DNA of 64,000 nucleotides from Lachnospiraceae bacterium (GTDB lineage: Bacteria; Bacillota; Clostridia; Lachnospirales; Lachnospiraceae): positions 64,105-128,104 of the forward strand of contig JAAUZJ010000024.1 of the NCBI GenBank assembly GCA_014804695.1. Direction: 5' to 3'. Within the stretch, counting starts at the first letter, position 1. Every line of letters begins with the position of its first letter. A model generated the notes under the pieces. That model was not told the origin of the DNA, made no database searches, and saw nothing but the letters and a program-made list of their open reading frames with translations. This document shows positions 8,733 to 16,966 of the stretch, in pieces. The position numbers were made by a program, and so were the translations under genes.

Positions 8733-9503
8733 ATGAACAATAAATCATTTGATCATAAACGAATTGCCAACGGATATGCAAAAGACAGGCCTTGGCTGCA
8801 TAAATTAGTCATGGATAAAGTCAGATCCGACTGCACCCTTGATAAACCTTTTAAAAACGGGCTGGATGTGGGATGCGGGGCTGGGTTATCTACAAAGGCA
8901 CTGAAGCTTATTTGCGATAAAGTTACAGGTACGGATATTTCCGGCGAAATGATCTGGGTATGTAAATCTCTGTATGATACTCCGGAATTTACCTTTTATA
9001 CGGCAAAAGCAGAAGAAACCAAGCTTCCCGAAACGCCATATGATATTGTTACTGCCGCCGGAGTTGTGTGCTGGGTGGATAAAGACTTATTTTTAGACAA
9101 CATGAACTCTGTTATGGTTAAAAACGGCCTTCTTATAATATATGACTTCTGGATATCAGACAAAATGGCCGGGAACGCCGCTTATACAAAATGGTATCAT
9201 GACCAGTATCTTGCCAATTTCCCCAAACCGCCAAGGAAAGAAGATATCTGGCAGCAAAAGGACCTTCCTGATAGCTTTTTTATAAAAAATCAGGTGACTT
9301 ATGAGATTGAACATGAATTTGATATGGATTCCTTTATCCGGTTTATGATGATCCAGTCAAATGTAAATGCCCAAATTGAAGGCGGCCATAAGACAGAAAA
9401 AGAAATATATAACTGGATGTCAGATACGCTTAAACCTATATTTGACAACAAACAGCGCACCTTGATCTTTGAAGGATATAATTGGTATATTGAACATAAA
9501 TAA
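8733..9503 (+). CDS. Class I SAM-dependent methyltransferase (256 aa)
   Basis: A soluble methyltransferase of the Methyltransf_11/25 type. Motif I is GLDVGCGAGLSTKAL (about residues 44-58), followed by the acidic end of strand 2 (GTDISGEM) and a later ITAAGVVCWV-like strand 4 region (written TAAGVVCWVDKD). The C-terminal half carries many aromatic residues, which may form a substrate lid. No target can be named. It is first in a two-gene unit with asnA, 12 bases ahead of it, and is transcribed from the strong promoter at 8589-8617. The pairing with asparagine synthesis may be only co-transcription. Confidence 0.85.
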   Translation: MNNKSFDHKRIANGYAKDRPWLHKLVMDKVRSDCTLDKPFKNGLDVGCGAGLSTKALKLICDKVTGTDISGEMIWVCKSLYDTPEFTFYTAKAEETKLPETPYDIVTAAGVVCWVDKDLFLDNMNSVMVKNGLLIIYDFWISDKMAGNAAYTKWYHDQYLANFPKPPRKEDIWQQKDLPDSFFIKNQVTYEIEHEFDMDSFIRFMMIQSNVNAQIEGGHKTEKEIYNWMSDTLKPIFDNKQRTLIFEGYNWYIEHK

Positions 9504-9515
9504 AAGGAGGTTTCT

Positions 9516-10526
9516 ATGAACAACTTAATCATTCCAAAAGATTATCAATCTGCCCTTAATCTTCATGATACACAGGTTGGTATCAAAACGGTTAAAGACT
9601 TTTTTCAAAATCTGTTAGCCGAACGCCTGCATCTGCTGCGCGTCTCGGCTCCGCTCTTCGTTGATCCTGCATCCGGACTCAACGACAACCTAAACGGTGT
9701 GGAGCGTCCGGTAGTATTCGGCATCAAAGAGCAGAATGAGGCTCAGGCAGAAATTGTACATTCCCTTGCTAAATGGAAACGTTACGCTCTGCAAAAATAC
9801 GGTTTTTCGTATGGTGAAGGGCTGTATACCGACATGAGCGCTATTCGCCGCGATGAACAGACCGACAATATCCACTCTATCTATGTAGACCAGTGGGATT
9901 GGGAAAAAATCATTTCAAGTGAAGAACGGAGCATAGACTTTTTACAGGAGACGGTCCGCAGCGTATATAAAGTTCTTCGTAAAACCGAAAAGTATATGGC
10001 GATCCGTTATGATTACATAGAAGAAATCCTTCCGCATGATATTTTCTTCATCACAACCCAGGAGTTGGAGGATATGTACCCTGGCACTACTCCCAAAGAG
10101 CGTGAATATCTTATTGCGAAAGAAAAAGGCGCTGTCTGTCTTATGCAAATCGGGGATTTACTTAAATCCGGTGAAAAGCATGACGGCCGTGCTCCGGACT
10201 ATGATGACTGGGCTTTAAATGCTGATATCATTGTATATTATCCGGTTCTGGATATTTCACTGGAGCTGTCATCTATGGGTATCCGCGTGGATAAGGAAGC
10301 TATGCTCAGCCAGCTTGATAAGGCTGGGTGTCCGGAAAGAGCGGAATTGCCGTTCCAGAAAGCTATTATTAATGATGAGCTTCCTTTGACAATTGGGGGA
10401 GGAATTGGGCAGTCGCGTATTTGTATGTTTTTCCTGCGTAAGGCGCATATTGGGGAGGTGCAGTCTTCATTGTGGCCGGAGGATGTGACGAAGGCGGCGC
10501 TGGAGAACGGGATTCAGTTGCTGTAG
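9516..10526 (+). CDS. asnA: Aspartate-ammonia ligase AsnA
   Basis: Makes asparagine from aspartate, ammonia and ATP, releasing AMP and pyrophosphate. The 336 residues match the usual AsnA length. Family stretches include LRVSAPLFVDPASGLNDNLN, RPVVFGIK, EAQAEIVHSLAKWKR, EGLYTDMSAIRRDE and VDQWDWEK. The C-terminal class II aminoacyl-tRNA-synthetase-like core ends with TIGGGIGQSRICM. A strong AAAGGAGG site lies seven bases before the ATG. It follows the methyltransferase gene by 12 bases and ends at a strong terminator. This is the ammonia-dependent enzyme, distinct from the glutamine-dependent AsnB-like proteins encoded in the operon at 35-44 kb. Confidence 0.96.
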   Translation: MNNLIIPKDYQSALNLHDTQVGIKTVKDFFQNLLAERLHLLRVSAPLFVDPASGLNDNLNGVERPVVFGIKEQNEAQAEIVHSLAKWKRYALQKYGFSYGEGLYTDMSAIRRDEQTDNIHSIYVDQWDWEKIISSEERSIDFLQETVRSVYKVLRKTEKYMAIRYDYIEEILPHDIFFITTQELEDMYPGTTPKEREYLIAKEKGAVCLMQIGDLLKSGEKHDGRAPDYDDWALNADIIVYYPVLDISLELSSMGIRVDKEAMLSQLDKAGCPERAELPFQKAIINDELPLTIGGGIGQSRICMFFLRKAHIGEVQSSLWPEDVTKAALENGIQLL

Positions 10527-10533
10527 ATAGTAA

Positions 10534-10577
10534 AAAGGTGCATGATATTTGATTTGCTGTCTTTATCATGCACCTTT
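10534..10577. terminator. Bidirectional terminator between asnA and the 60-aa gene
   Basis: AAAGGTGCATGATA (10534-10547) pairs fully with TATCATGCACCTTT (10564-10577) around a 16-base loop. A-tract and T-tract flanks let it work on both strands, serving asnA and the converging small gene. Confidence 0.88.
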
Positions 10578-10606
10578 ATTACGTTGCTATTCAGTTGTAT
10601 AAAATG

Positions 10607-10789
10607 TTATTCTTTGATTCTGTCAATGTCTGTGAGGTTTACACCATAAATTTGTAAAATTGCTTTTAAATCTAAATAACGTATATACATAGTTTTATAT
10701 GCTTTTGCGTCTTTCCCATCTTCAATCATATAATCTTGAAGTCTGGAGAACTCTTCAATATTTCTTTGCATCATTTCTTTTTCAGACAT
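10607..10789 (-). CDS. Small conserved-looking hypothetical protein (60 aa)
   Basis: A predicted soluble, charged, helical protein of 60 residues, starting MSEKEMMQRNIEEFSRLQDY and ending IYGVNLTDIDRIKE. It is not recognised. Support for a real gene is an AGGTG ribosome site five bases before the ATG, its own upstream gap and the bidirectional terminator 30 bases after the stop. No transmembrane segment or metal motif is seen. It lies between asnA, which converges on it, and the end of the glycan operon, from which a gap of about 150 bases separates it. Confidence 0.6.
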   Translation of the reverse strand: MSEKEMMQRNIEEFSRLQDYMIEDGKDAKAYKTMYIRYLDLKAILQIYGVNLTDIDRIKE

Positions 10790-10944
10790 ATAATCACCTG
10801 CTTTTTTAGAAACGTTATTAACTTGTATTTACAATTATTTTAGCAATCTATGCCGAAAGTGTAAAGCCTTTATTCAATTACTGCACGATATGGGGAGTAT
10901 GAAAAAGGTTAATGCCAGCGGTACTAAGGCTTTTGCAAAAGATG

Positions 10945-11892
10945 TCAGCCTCGCAGCCCCTGCACCTCCCCTGCAAAATATTCTCCTAACTTTGCAATAA
11001 ATCTAAGTATTTCATCTTTCATCGGTTCTGGAAAAGCCGTCAATACAGGAGCTGTTTCAAAACTTAATACTTTGTCATAATGAATTCTCTTAAGTCCCCT
11101 TATGAACCCTTCCCAATCCGTTGAGGCCTTATTTTCACGCGCTCGCGAAAACGTATATGGAATCTGATGCAGATCTCCAATCCCATCGTTATCATGAATA
11201 TGCAGAACCTTCAGCCTATGTCCAAGCGTAGTGATGAAATCTTCAAAATCAAGGCCCACCAGATTTGCATGACCGGTATCAAAGCAAAAACCAAGCACCT
11301 GTGCACGATAAGCCTCATTAAACCTATCAATGCGTTCTGCTGCTTTCCTGGCATCACATCCCGGGCCTTCCACTAAATGACCTCCAATATTATCATAAAG
11401 ATTTTCAATGCAGAGCGTAATGCCCAGTTCTTTTGCCTGCGGCGCGATAAAATGAAGAAACTTTTCTGTCTGTTCCCATTCTTTCTCTTCCGTACCTAAA
11501 TACCTTGCCAGTTTAAAACCGTGAATCACGATATATGGACATTCCAGAAAAGCACATATCTGCAGACTTTTGACCGCCACTTCATGCCAAAGATAATCAT
11601 TTATACCCTGGTCCCCATCAGGAATATAAATCGGATAAGGCATATGCATCTGATTAATTGTGATACCAGCGGTTTTAGCTGCAAGCTTATGCGGCATAAA
11701 AAAATTTTCCAATTCTGAGATCGTGCGGTCAAAAAAACAATTAATATTCGACTGATAAATACTAATATTGTCCAGATACCCATTCAGTGAAAAGTCCGCA
11801 CAGGAAAAGCCTGTACGGGCAAGTGTTGCAAAACCTTCCTCCGGGCATCTGTCATTTACAATGTTATGGGTCTGTACACCGATGTGAAACAT
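10945..11892 (-). CDS. Sugar-phosphate isomerase/epimerase-like TIM barrel (315 aa)
   Basis: A xylose-isomerase-like TIM-barrel protein (AP endonuclease 2 superfamily), probably an isomerase or epimerase for a sugar or polyol phosphate. Likely metal ligands are visible in order: His in IVIHGFK, Glu in LCIENLYDN, Asp/His in CFDTGHANL, His in VLHIHDNDG and Glu in SFETAPV. The N-terminus starts directly with the first strand (FHIGVQTHN), with no signal peptide. A GGAGGAG site lies just before the ATG. It is the last gene of the operon, 47 bases after the CBS/SGNH/cytidylyltransferase gene. A paralogous barrel with an added C-terminal domain is encoded at 18871-20094. The substrate is not known. 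Confidence 0.82.
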   Translation of the reverse strand: MFHIGVQTHNIVNDRCPEEGFATLARTGFSCADFSLNGYLDNISIYQSNINCFFDRTISELENFFMPHKLAAKTAGITINQMHMPYPIYIPDGDQGINDYLWHEVAVKSLQICAFLECPYIVIHGFKLARYLGTEEKEWEQTEKFLHFIAPQAKELGITLCIENLYDNIGGHLVEGPGCDARKAAERIDRFNEAYRAQVLGFCFDTGHANLVGLDFEDFITTLGHRLKVLHIHDNDGIGDLHQIPYTFSRARENKASTDWEGFIRGLKRIHYDKVLSFETAPVLTAFPEPMKDEILRFIAKLGEYFAGEVQGLRG

Positions 11893-11939
11893 ATCTTTCT
11901 CCTCCTAAATACAATCCCTAACAATAAATCCCGTGGCTT

Positions 11940-13814
11940 TCAACCACTGGTATATTGCTTTTTCAGATACGCTACCGTACTCTCTGGGCAGAGTGTTTCA
12001 ACAATATTCCAATTCTTTTCCTCTAAAGCTTTCCTCACTAATGTTGCGCTAATAATGGCCCCCCCCTTCTCATCACAAGTCACTCTCGGTATCTCAACGA
12101 CAGCAATCCCATATTCAGGCAAAATACGCTTCATTGTCTCGTTATATGATTTGGTCACTTCATCAAATGGTTCCTCTCCCACGAACCGATATTGAATTCC
12201 CAAATTTCTGGCTACAACCTCACCAAAAATACGGATATCATAATCCATCTCTTCTATAACTTGTACTGTTTCTTTTTCAAAGTACTGAGCAAAAGTATCT
12301 TTTGATAAAATATATTTCCCGGACGGAACAACATGTACACCAACTAAATCCAAAACTCCCTGTTCCACCATCCTAAACCTGTCCTGAAATGAAAAATACG
12401 ATTTATCTTCCTCTACAACAAACAGATACAATTTATCCACTCTGCTCAATGCCTGTTCTATTAAATATCGATGCCCTTTGGTAAAAGGATTACAATTCAT
12501 GACAATTGCCCCGATCATAGGCCTGTTCGTTTCTTTGCACAATCCATATTGGGCAAAATATTCCATAAAATATTCATGTACGTCCCAACTAATATAATAA
12601 TCTTGTATTTTTTCAGGCACACTGAAATTTCTCGAAACCTCCAGTACTCTCTCCTTACAAAAATCTCTATAGATCCTCTCTGCGATTTTTTGGTTAACGA
12701 TATGATTACAATGCAATGGATGATTAATCAGATTATCTGTCAGAAATGGCATCTCTAAAAATACCTCTGTCAAATCTCCCTGAAAAAAAACATTCCGCGA
12801 CATTTTATCTATCTCCGGTTTTTTTATACACCAGATGATCACAATGTCATTTTCTGAAAGTTCTTCCTCAAACATACGCCCATAACATAAATCAGGATTA
12901 TACATCCCCTTATTCAATACTTTCCATTCCGTGTAATGATCCTCATTCAAACAATTCTGCAAATAATAAGCAATTGTAGATTCATCTTTATTATATCCCC
13001 CTACTATAATACATGGACCAAACATAATAATCCTCCGGTCTGCGCCGACCGGATTATTTGACGTAATACGGTATCCATCTCTAAAATGATAGTATTTTCC
13101 ATCCATATCAAGAAAAGTTGTAATTCCGTTCCTCACCACAGGCCTGCAAAGATCCATTTCGGATATCATAGTCTCGACTATACCTGTTTCATAATTTAAC
13201 TGATAAAAATTTCTCCACTCTTCATTTGAAAGCCCCAGTGGGTCAGAACATATCCCGCCATCTGCTTTTTCCCTGCGTTTTCTCAATATCTGTATTTCTT
13301 CCTCACTCAAATGCTCCATTACTTCTTTATTTGAATAGCTATAAAGCAAGACCCTTGCCTTTGTCTTACATACAAACCTCTCTATCTCCTGCATATGCCA
13401 TGCACTTGTCCTGACATATTTTAATGTGCGCCTTTGTTTACTTCTGAATTTTCCTTCCTTTTCATATCTTATAACCCCTGTCAATTCATTCCCATCTGTC
13501 ACTACAGGTATTTCATTGATAGTCTCTCTACGTTTAAAAAATTCTAACGCCATATGATAGTCAATCTTTTTTAGGAATATATATTGCTGATTGATTTTTA
13601 ACTCCTGTTCATTTCTCTCATAAAATCGTTCCAGATCCCCAATAGAACATACACCCAGCATTTTTCCCGCCTTATGAATGTACAGAACCTCATCTTCATA
13701 ATGCATGAAGTGATAATAGGCCACATCTGGCAAATCTAAAATATCCTCCAACTCATAAACAGATGTCATATCTTTTTTAGAAAGAAAAACAAGATCAGCT
13801 TCTTTTATATCCAT
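11940..13814 (-). CDS. CBS-like + SGNH-like + citrate-lyase-ligase-like cytidylyltransferase (624 aa, copy 2)
   Basis: Three parts can be seen. Residues about 10-120 look like a CBS pair (MLGVCSIGDLERFY and NEIPVVTDGNELTGVIRYEK). Residues about 240-400 resemble an SGNH hydrolase, but the block I serine is cysteine (MFGPCIIVGG); block V is HPLHCNHIVNQKIAE. From about residue 435 on lies a nucleotidyltransferase domain like the C-terminal half of citrate lyase ligase CitC, with NCNPFTKGH and ISATLVRKAL near the end. It probably activates a phosphorylated or acyl substrate with a nucleotide. The paralog at 16967-18844 has the same plan. The start codon overlaps the end of the interrupted SGNH gene by 20 bases. 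The overall function is unknown. Confidence 0.78.
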   Translation of the reverse strand: MDIKEADLVFLSKKDMTSVYELEDILDLPDVAYYHFMHYEDEVLYIHKAGKMLGVCSIGDLERFYERNEQELKINQQYIFLKKIDYHMALEFFKRRETINEIPVVTDGNELTGVIRYEKEGKFRSKQRRTLKYVRTSAWHMQEIERFVCKTKARVLLYSYSNKEVMEHLSEEEIQILRKRREKADGGICSDPLGLSNEEWRNFYQLNYETGIVETMISEMDLCRPVVRNGITTFLDMDGKYYHFRDGYRITSNNPVGADRRIIMFGPCIIVGGYNKDESTIAYYLQNCLNEDHYTEWKVLNKGMYNPDLCYGRMFEEELSENDIVIIWCIKKPEIDKMSRNVFFQGDLTEVFLEMPFLTDNLINHPLHCNHIVNQKIAERIYRDFCKERVLEVSRNFSVPEKIQDYYISWDVHEYFMEYFAQYGLCKETNRPMIGAIVMNCNPFTKGHRYLIEQALSRVDKLYLFVVEEDKSYFSFQDRFRMVEQGVLDLVGVHVVPSGKYILSKDTFAQYFEKETVQVIEEMDYDIRIFGEVVARNLGIQYRFVGEEPFDEVTKSYNETMKRILPEYGIAVVEIPRVTCDEKGGAIISATLVRKALEEKNWNIVETLCPESTVAYLKKQYTSG

Positions 13815-15180
13815 CTTTCATGCTCATTCCCTTCTGTCGGTTATCTAAATTAATTTCTGATAATATTATTTTTTTAATTTCTCTTGCTATTATTTGATTT
13901 CCCTTTTCCCAAACATGGCATATATCCATATAAATATCGTTTTCCCCATCGAAGACGTTTGACAGATCATAAATATAATCAGGTAGTTCCGGTGTCAACG
14001 CCATGTATTTTCGAAAGGATTCTTTTACCAGTTTTCTTCCTCTGTGACTTTGCATAGAAATTAATATGTTCTTTTCTTTTATTGTTTTTTCTTCCTTACT
14101 GCTAAGACACGGCTGACAAAAACTAAAAAATCTTATTTTTCTTTCACTAGCTATCGCGTACATTGTCCGTATGTTGGACAACCAATTATTAAATATATTC
14201 TGCGACGTCATAATCCCTGTGCACACATGATTTTCATCCTCATCTATAAAATCATTCTCTATTCGCTCTCTGGCATAATCAAAAAGTAACTTTGCATAAC
14301 CAAAAGCAAATGGATATTGCTCAATGTTATTTTCTTCAACTTCCGTATCTACAAGAAAACCAGCAAAATCAAAATCCATCAATTTTAAATATTTGGCAAA
14401 TTCTTTTTCAATATTACTATTCCCATAGATATATACCTTTTTATCTACAAATAAATTAAACATCCAAAAATTCGCAAGCGAAAAGATGCTTTTTCGAACA
14501 CCTTCATCCATATAAGTTATTCCATTCCGAAAATTATTACTCTCCAAACTGTAATGAAATCTATTCTCGCAGATTTCCCTAATACTCTCATCAAACGATT
14601 TCCATTTTTCCATAGCTTCCACAATGGTAACATTCTCTGTCAATTTTCCTAATCTATCCAGCGTATATACGGGCAGTCCGCATTTCATCATCCCAGCTAA
14701 CTTTTCATTAGAATCCACAAAACATTGTACTTGCATCCCACTGTCTGACAATATTTTATATACAGTTTCTCCTGTCACCCCACAGCCCCCAATAACAACA
14801 TATTCCGTGTTTATATCCGGATTCAGAATTCGAAGCTTTTGTCCTTTGGCAGATTTATCGATATCCGAGGCTACAAGGTATGGATTATAAAAGACAACAG
14901 AAAGTTCTTTATTCAAAGAATCGGCATCAACAATTCTTTTATTATACATTTTTAAGCCGAACAAAGACTCCGCATTAGTAGCAAATCAATCGACATACAC
15001 ATTTTTCTTTATTAAATGATTAAACATCAACTGCGCATACCTATGATCTTCATAAGAATCACTTATCCAAATATATTTTGCCAAATTACTATACACTAAT
15101 GGGTTCAAAACCAAAAACTCTTTTGCTATCATACCTATACACACAATCCTTTTTTCATTTATTATCTGTTGTTTCACCAT
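13795..15180 (-). pseudogene. SGNH/Rossmann protein interrupted by an in-frame TGA (copy 2)
   Basis: A homolog of the intact gene at 15232-16965, split by one in-frame stop. Codons from the ATG at 15180 read MVKQQIINEKRIVCIGMIAK and end IKKNVYVD before TGA (14986-14988). The same frame then continues FATNAESLFGLKMYNK to the stop at 13795; the downstream part has only a weak TTG start. Two Rossmann-like modules are seen (YVVIGGCGVTGETVYKIL and KVYIYGNSNIEKEFAKYL). The C-terminal end keeps the SGNH block V-like MDICHVWEKGNQIIA, but the GGSTS nucleophile block of the intact paralog is missing. It is likely a decaying duplicate, although the downstream part could still be translated as a shorter protein. 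Confidence 0.75.
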
Positions 15181-15216
15181 GGCATCTTCGAAAGTTATCT
15201 ATAGTAATGTTGCCAC

Positions 15217-15250
15217 CATCTTTCTTTTAGATTAGCTTCTTCTATATCCA
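15217..15250 (-). repeat. Remnant of a CBS/SGNH/cytidylyltransferase gene start
   Basis: After the SGNH gene ends (GGYRRS) the minus strand reads GTGGATATAGAAGAAGCTAA, nearly the same as the junction at 13800-13815, where the SGNH copy ends (DGYKRS) and the 624-aa gene starts ATGGATATAAAAGAAGCTGA. The second reading here gives VDIEEANL against MDIKEADL, then closes after ten more codons. It marks where a further copy of the large gene once began. Confidence 0.55.
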
Positions 15251-16965
15251 CCTTTCATTCCCTCCTGAATATACTGAAAAACAATATCCGCAAGCATCTC
15301 ATTTCCTTTATTGGAATAATGGCAGTAATCAATATACATTCCCTTTTCCGCATCAAATCTGTCAATAAGGTTTATAAAAATATCCGACATTTCATTTTGG
15401 GCTTTTTCTCTATAAATCCTGGTATTTTCTAACATATCTCTTTTTTCATGCATCGTAGTTTCAAATAAAGTCGTAGCAGGCTTTGCAATATTGCTTGGTT
15501 GCAGAAAACTGTAAAATTTCGCTCCATAGAACTCTGAAATCATTTTCATTATTTTGGTATTCCTGTACCAGAAATCATACAAAGGCTCTTCACTATGGAC
15601 ACCGCTTTCATACTCCTTCCCCGGTGCCAATGCATTTATCCAGTCAATGAATGTTGTAACACAGAACTGATTATTCGTTCTCCCCTTTTGAGCTATATTG
15701 TTCACACCACTCATACTAATAATATAATCAGGTTTCAAATACGGTCCATCCCGCAGCAAACGAAGCAACTCCTGTACAATATCATATCCACATGCAGAAC
15801 CGTTATATACAGTCACGCTATATCCGGCATTATTAAGCATTTTATAGAACCGATATGGCCAGGACAATGGCCGGTAATGTCCATCTGTCGATGTAGAACC
15901 GCCTAATATTAATATTTTTAAATCTGTTTCCTGATTGTTTCCATAAACTTCATACCCTTGCTGTCGTCCATTACCGATTTCGACATGCCCCACTAAGCAA
16001 TCAGTCAGGATTTTCATCTGGTTTTTAAATTCCGAAGCTTTCGAATAAATAGCAGTATAATTATGATCTTCCATGGAAAATCCCATTTGATCTAATATTT
16101 CACAAACATTTTGTGATTTTTGACGATTCCGTTCAGCAATAATAACCATTATGTTTTTAACATCTTCATATGCTAATTCATAAATGTTCTTGATACCCTT
16201 TTCTTCTATTTCTTCTTCATATACTTTTCCGCACACGGAAATATCATATTTTCCCAATATATTTTCTATCAATTGAGAATCTTCGTTATCATTCCCATAT
16301 AGCCAGATTTCTTTTCCCTCAGTGCATGCCTTATGAATAACCTGAAACAGATCTCCCTGTTCACTCCAAAACTCAGGCAAAAATTCATCTATATATTTTA
16401 CCAGCCTGCATTTCTCTATTTTTCCAAGCATTTCTTCCTGATATCTGTTTACCTTGGCTGCTATGATAATCGCCGTTTTGGAATCTTCCCGCAATTCCTC
16501 TATAGCATGTACTTCTAAGCCATTCCAAGTGTCCTGTTTCTTCTCCGTAACATAAACTGCCTCTATCGCAATTCCCCTTTGGCACAATAACTGATAAACT
16601 TCTTCTCCTCTCTCACCAATGCCATATAACAGTACCCTTTTATCTTTCAGTTCATAGTCTACATCTAATATTTCATTACTATAGAATACCTTCGTTTCCG
16701 GGAACTCCCCTTGTATCTCCGCCTTCGATTTACATGAATGAATAATAATTATATCTTTATTTCCGAACAGGGTATTCCCGCTCACAATTGGCCGGTTCAT
16801 AAAGTCAGAACCAACATATCTGCCAGATGGATCCACAAATCCGCTTACATTTATTCCACGATATGCCAAATCCGTAAAAACATTCACAGAATCTCTATTT
16901 ATTCCATATAGATAAATATTCTTATCCTGATATTCTTTCGAAAGCGTATACAATATTTTTAACAT
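15232..16965 (-). CDS. SGNH/GDSL hydrolase with three tandem Rossmann-like modules (577 aa, copy 1)
   Basis: Numbered from the MRRNDM reading five codons upstream, the C-terminal half is a complete SGNH esterase/acyltransferase-like domain. Block I is ILGGSTSTDG (about 358-367), a glycine-rich NGSACGYD follows, block III is SMSGVNNI and block V is YIDYCHYSNKGNEML. Ahead of it lie three Rossmann-like modules: IYLYGINRD (about 22-30), RVLLYGIGERGEEVY (115-129) and IWLYGNDNEDSQLI (225-238). A role in adding or removing an acyl group on the glycan is inferred. The ATG at 16965 is preferred because AGGAG lies seven bases before it. It follows the stop of the upstream gene by one base, so translation is probably coupled. 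Confidence 0.82.
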   Translation of the reverse strand: MLKILYTLSKEYQDKNIYLYGINRDSVNVFTDLAYRGINVSGFVDPSGRYVGSDFMNRPIVSGNTLFGNKDIIIIHSCKSKAEIQGEFPETKVFYSNEILDVDYELKDKRVLLYGIGERGEEVYQLLCQRGIAIEAVYVTEKKQDTWNGLEVHAIEELREDSKTAIIIAAKVNRYQEEMLGKIEKCRLVKYIDEFLPEFWSEQGDLFQVIHKACTEGKEIWLYGNDNEDSQLIENILGKYDISVCGKVYEEEIEEKGIKNIYELAYEDVKNIMVIIAERNRQKSQNVCEILDQMGFSMEDHNYTAIYSKASEFKNQMKILTDCLVGHVEIGNGRQQGYEVYGNNQETDLKILILGGSTSTDGHYRPLSWPYRFYKMLNNAGYSVTVYNGSACGYDIVQELLRLLRDGPYLKPDYIISMSGVNNIAQKGRTNNQFCVTTFIDWINALAPGKEYESGVHSEEPLYDFWYRNTKIMKMISEFYGAKFYSFLQPSNIAKPATTLFETTMHEKRDMLENTRIYREKAQNEMSDIFINLIDRFDAEKGMYIDYCHYSNKGNEMLADIVFQYIQEGMKGGYRRS

Positions 16966-16966
16966 G

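Noticed and set aside
14986-14988. In-frame TGA as selenocysteine codon
   Set aside because: It falls in a linker between Rossmann-like modules, not at a catalytic place, and no convincing SECIS hairpin follows; the intact paralog does not support a cysteine there.
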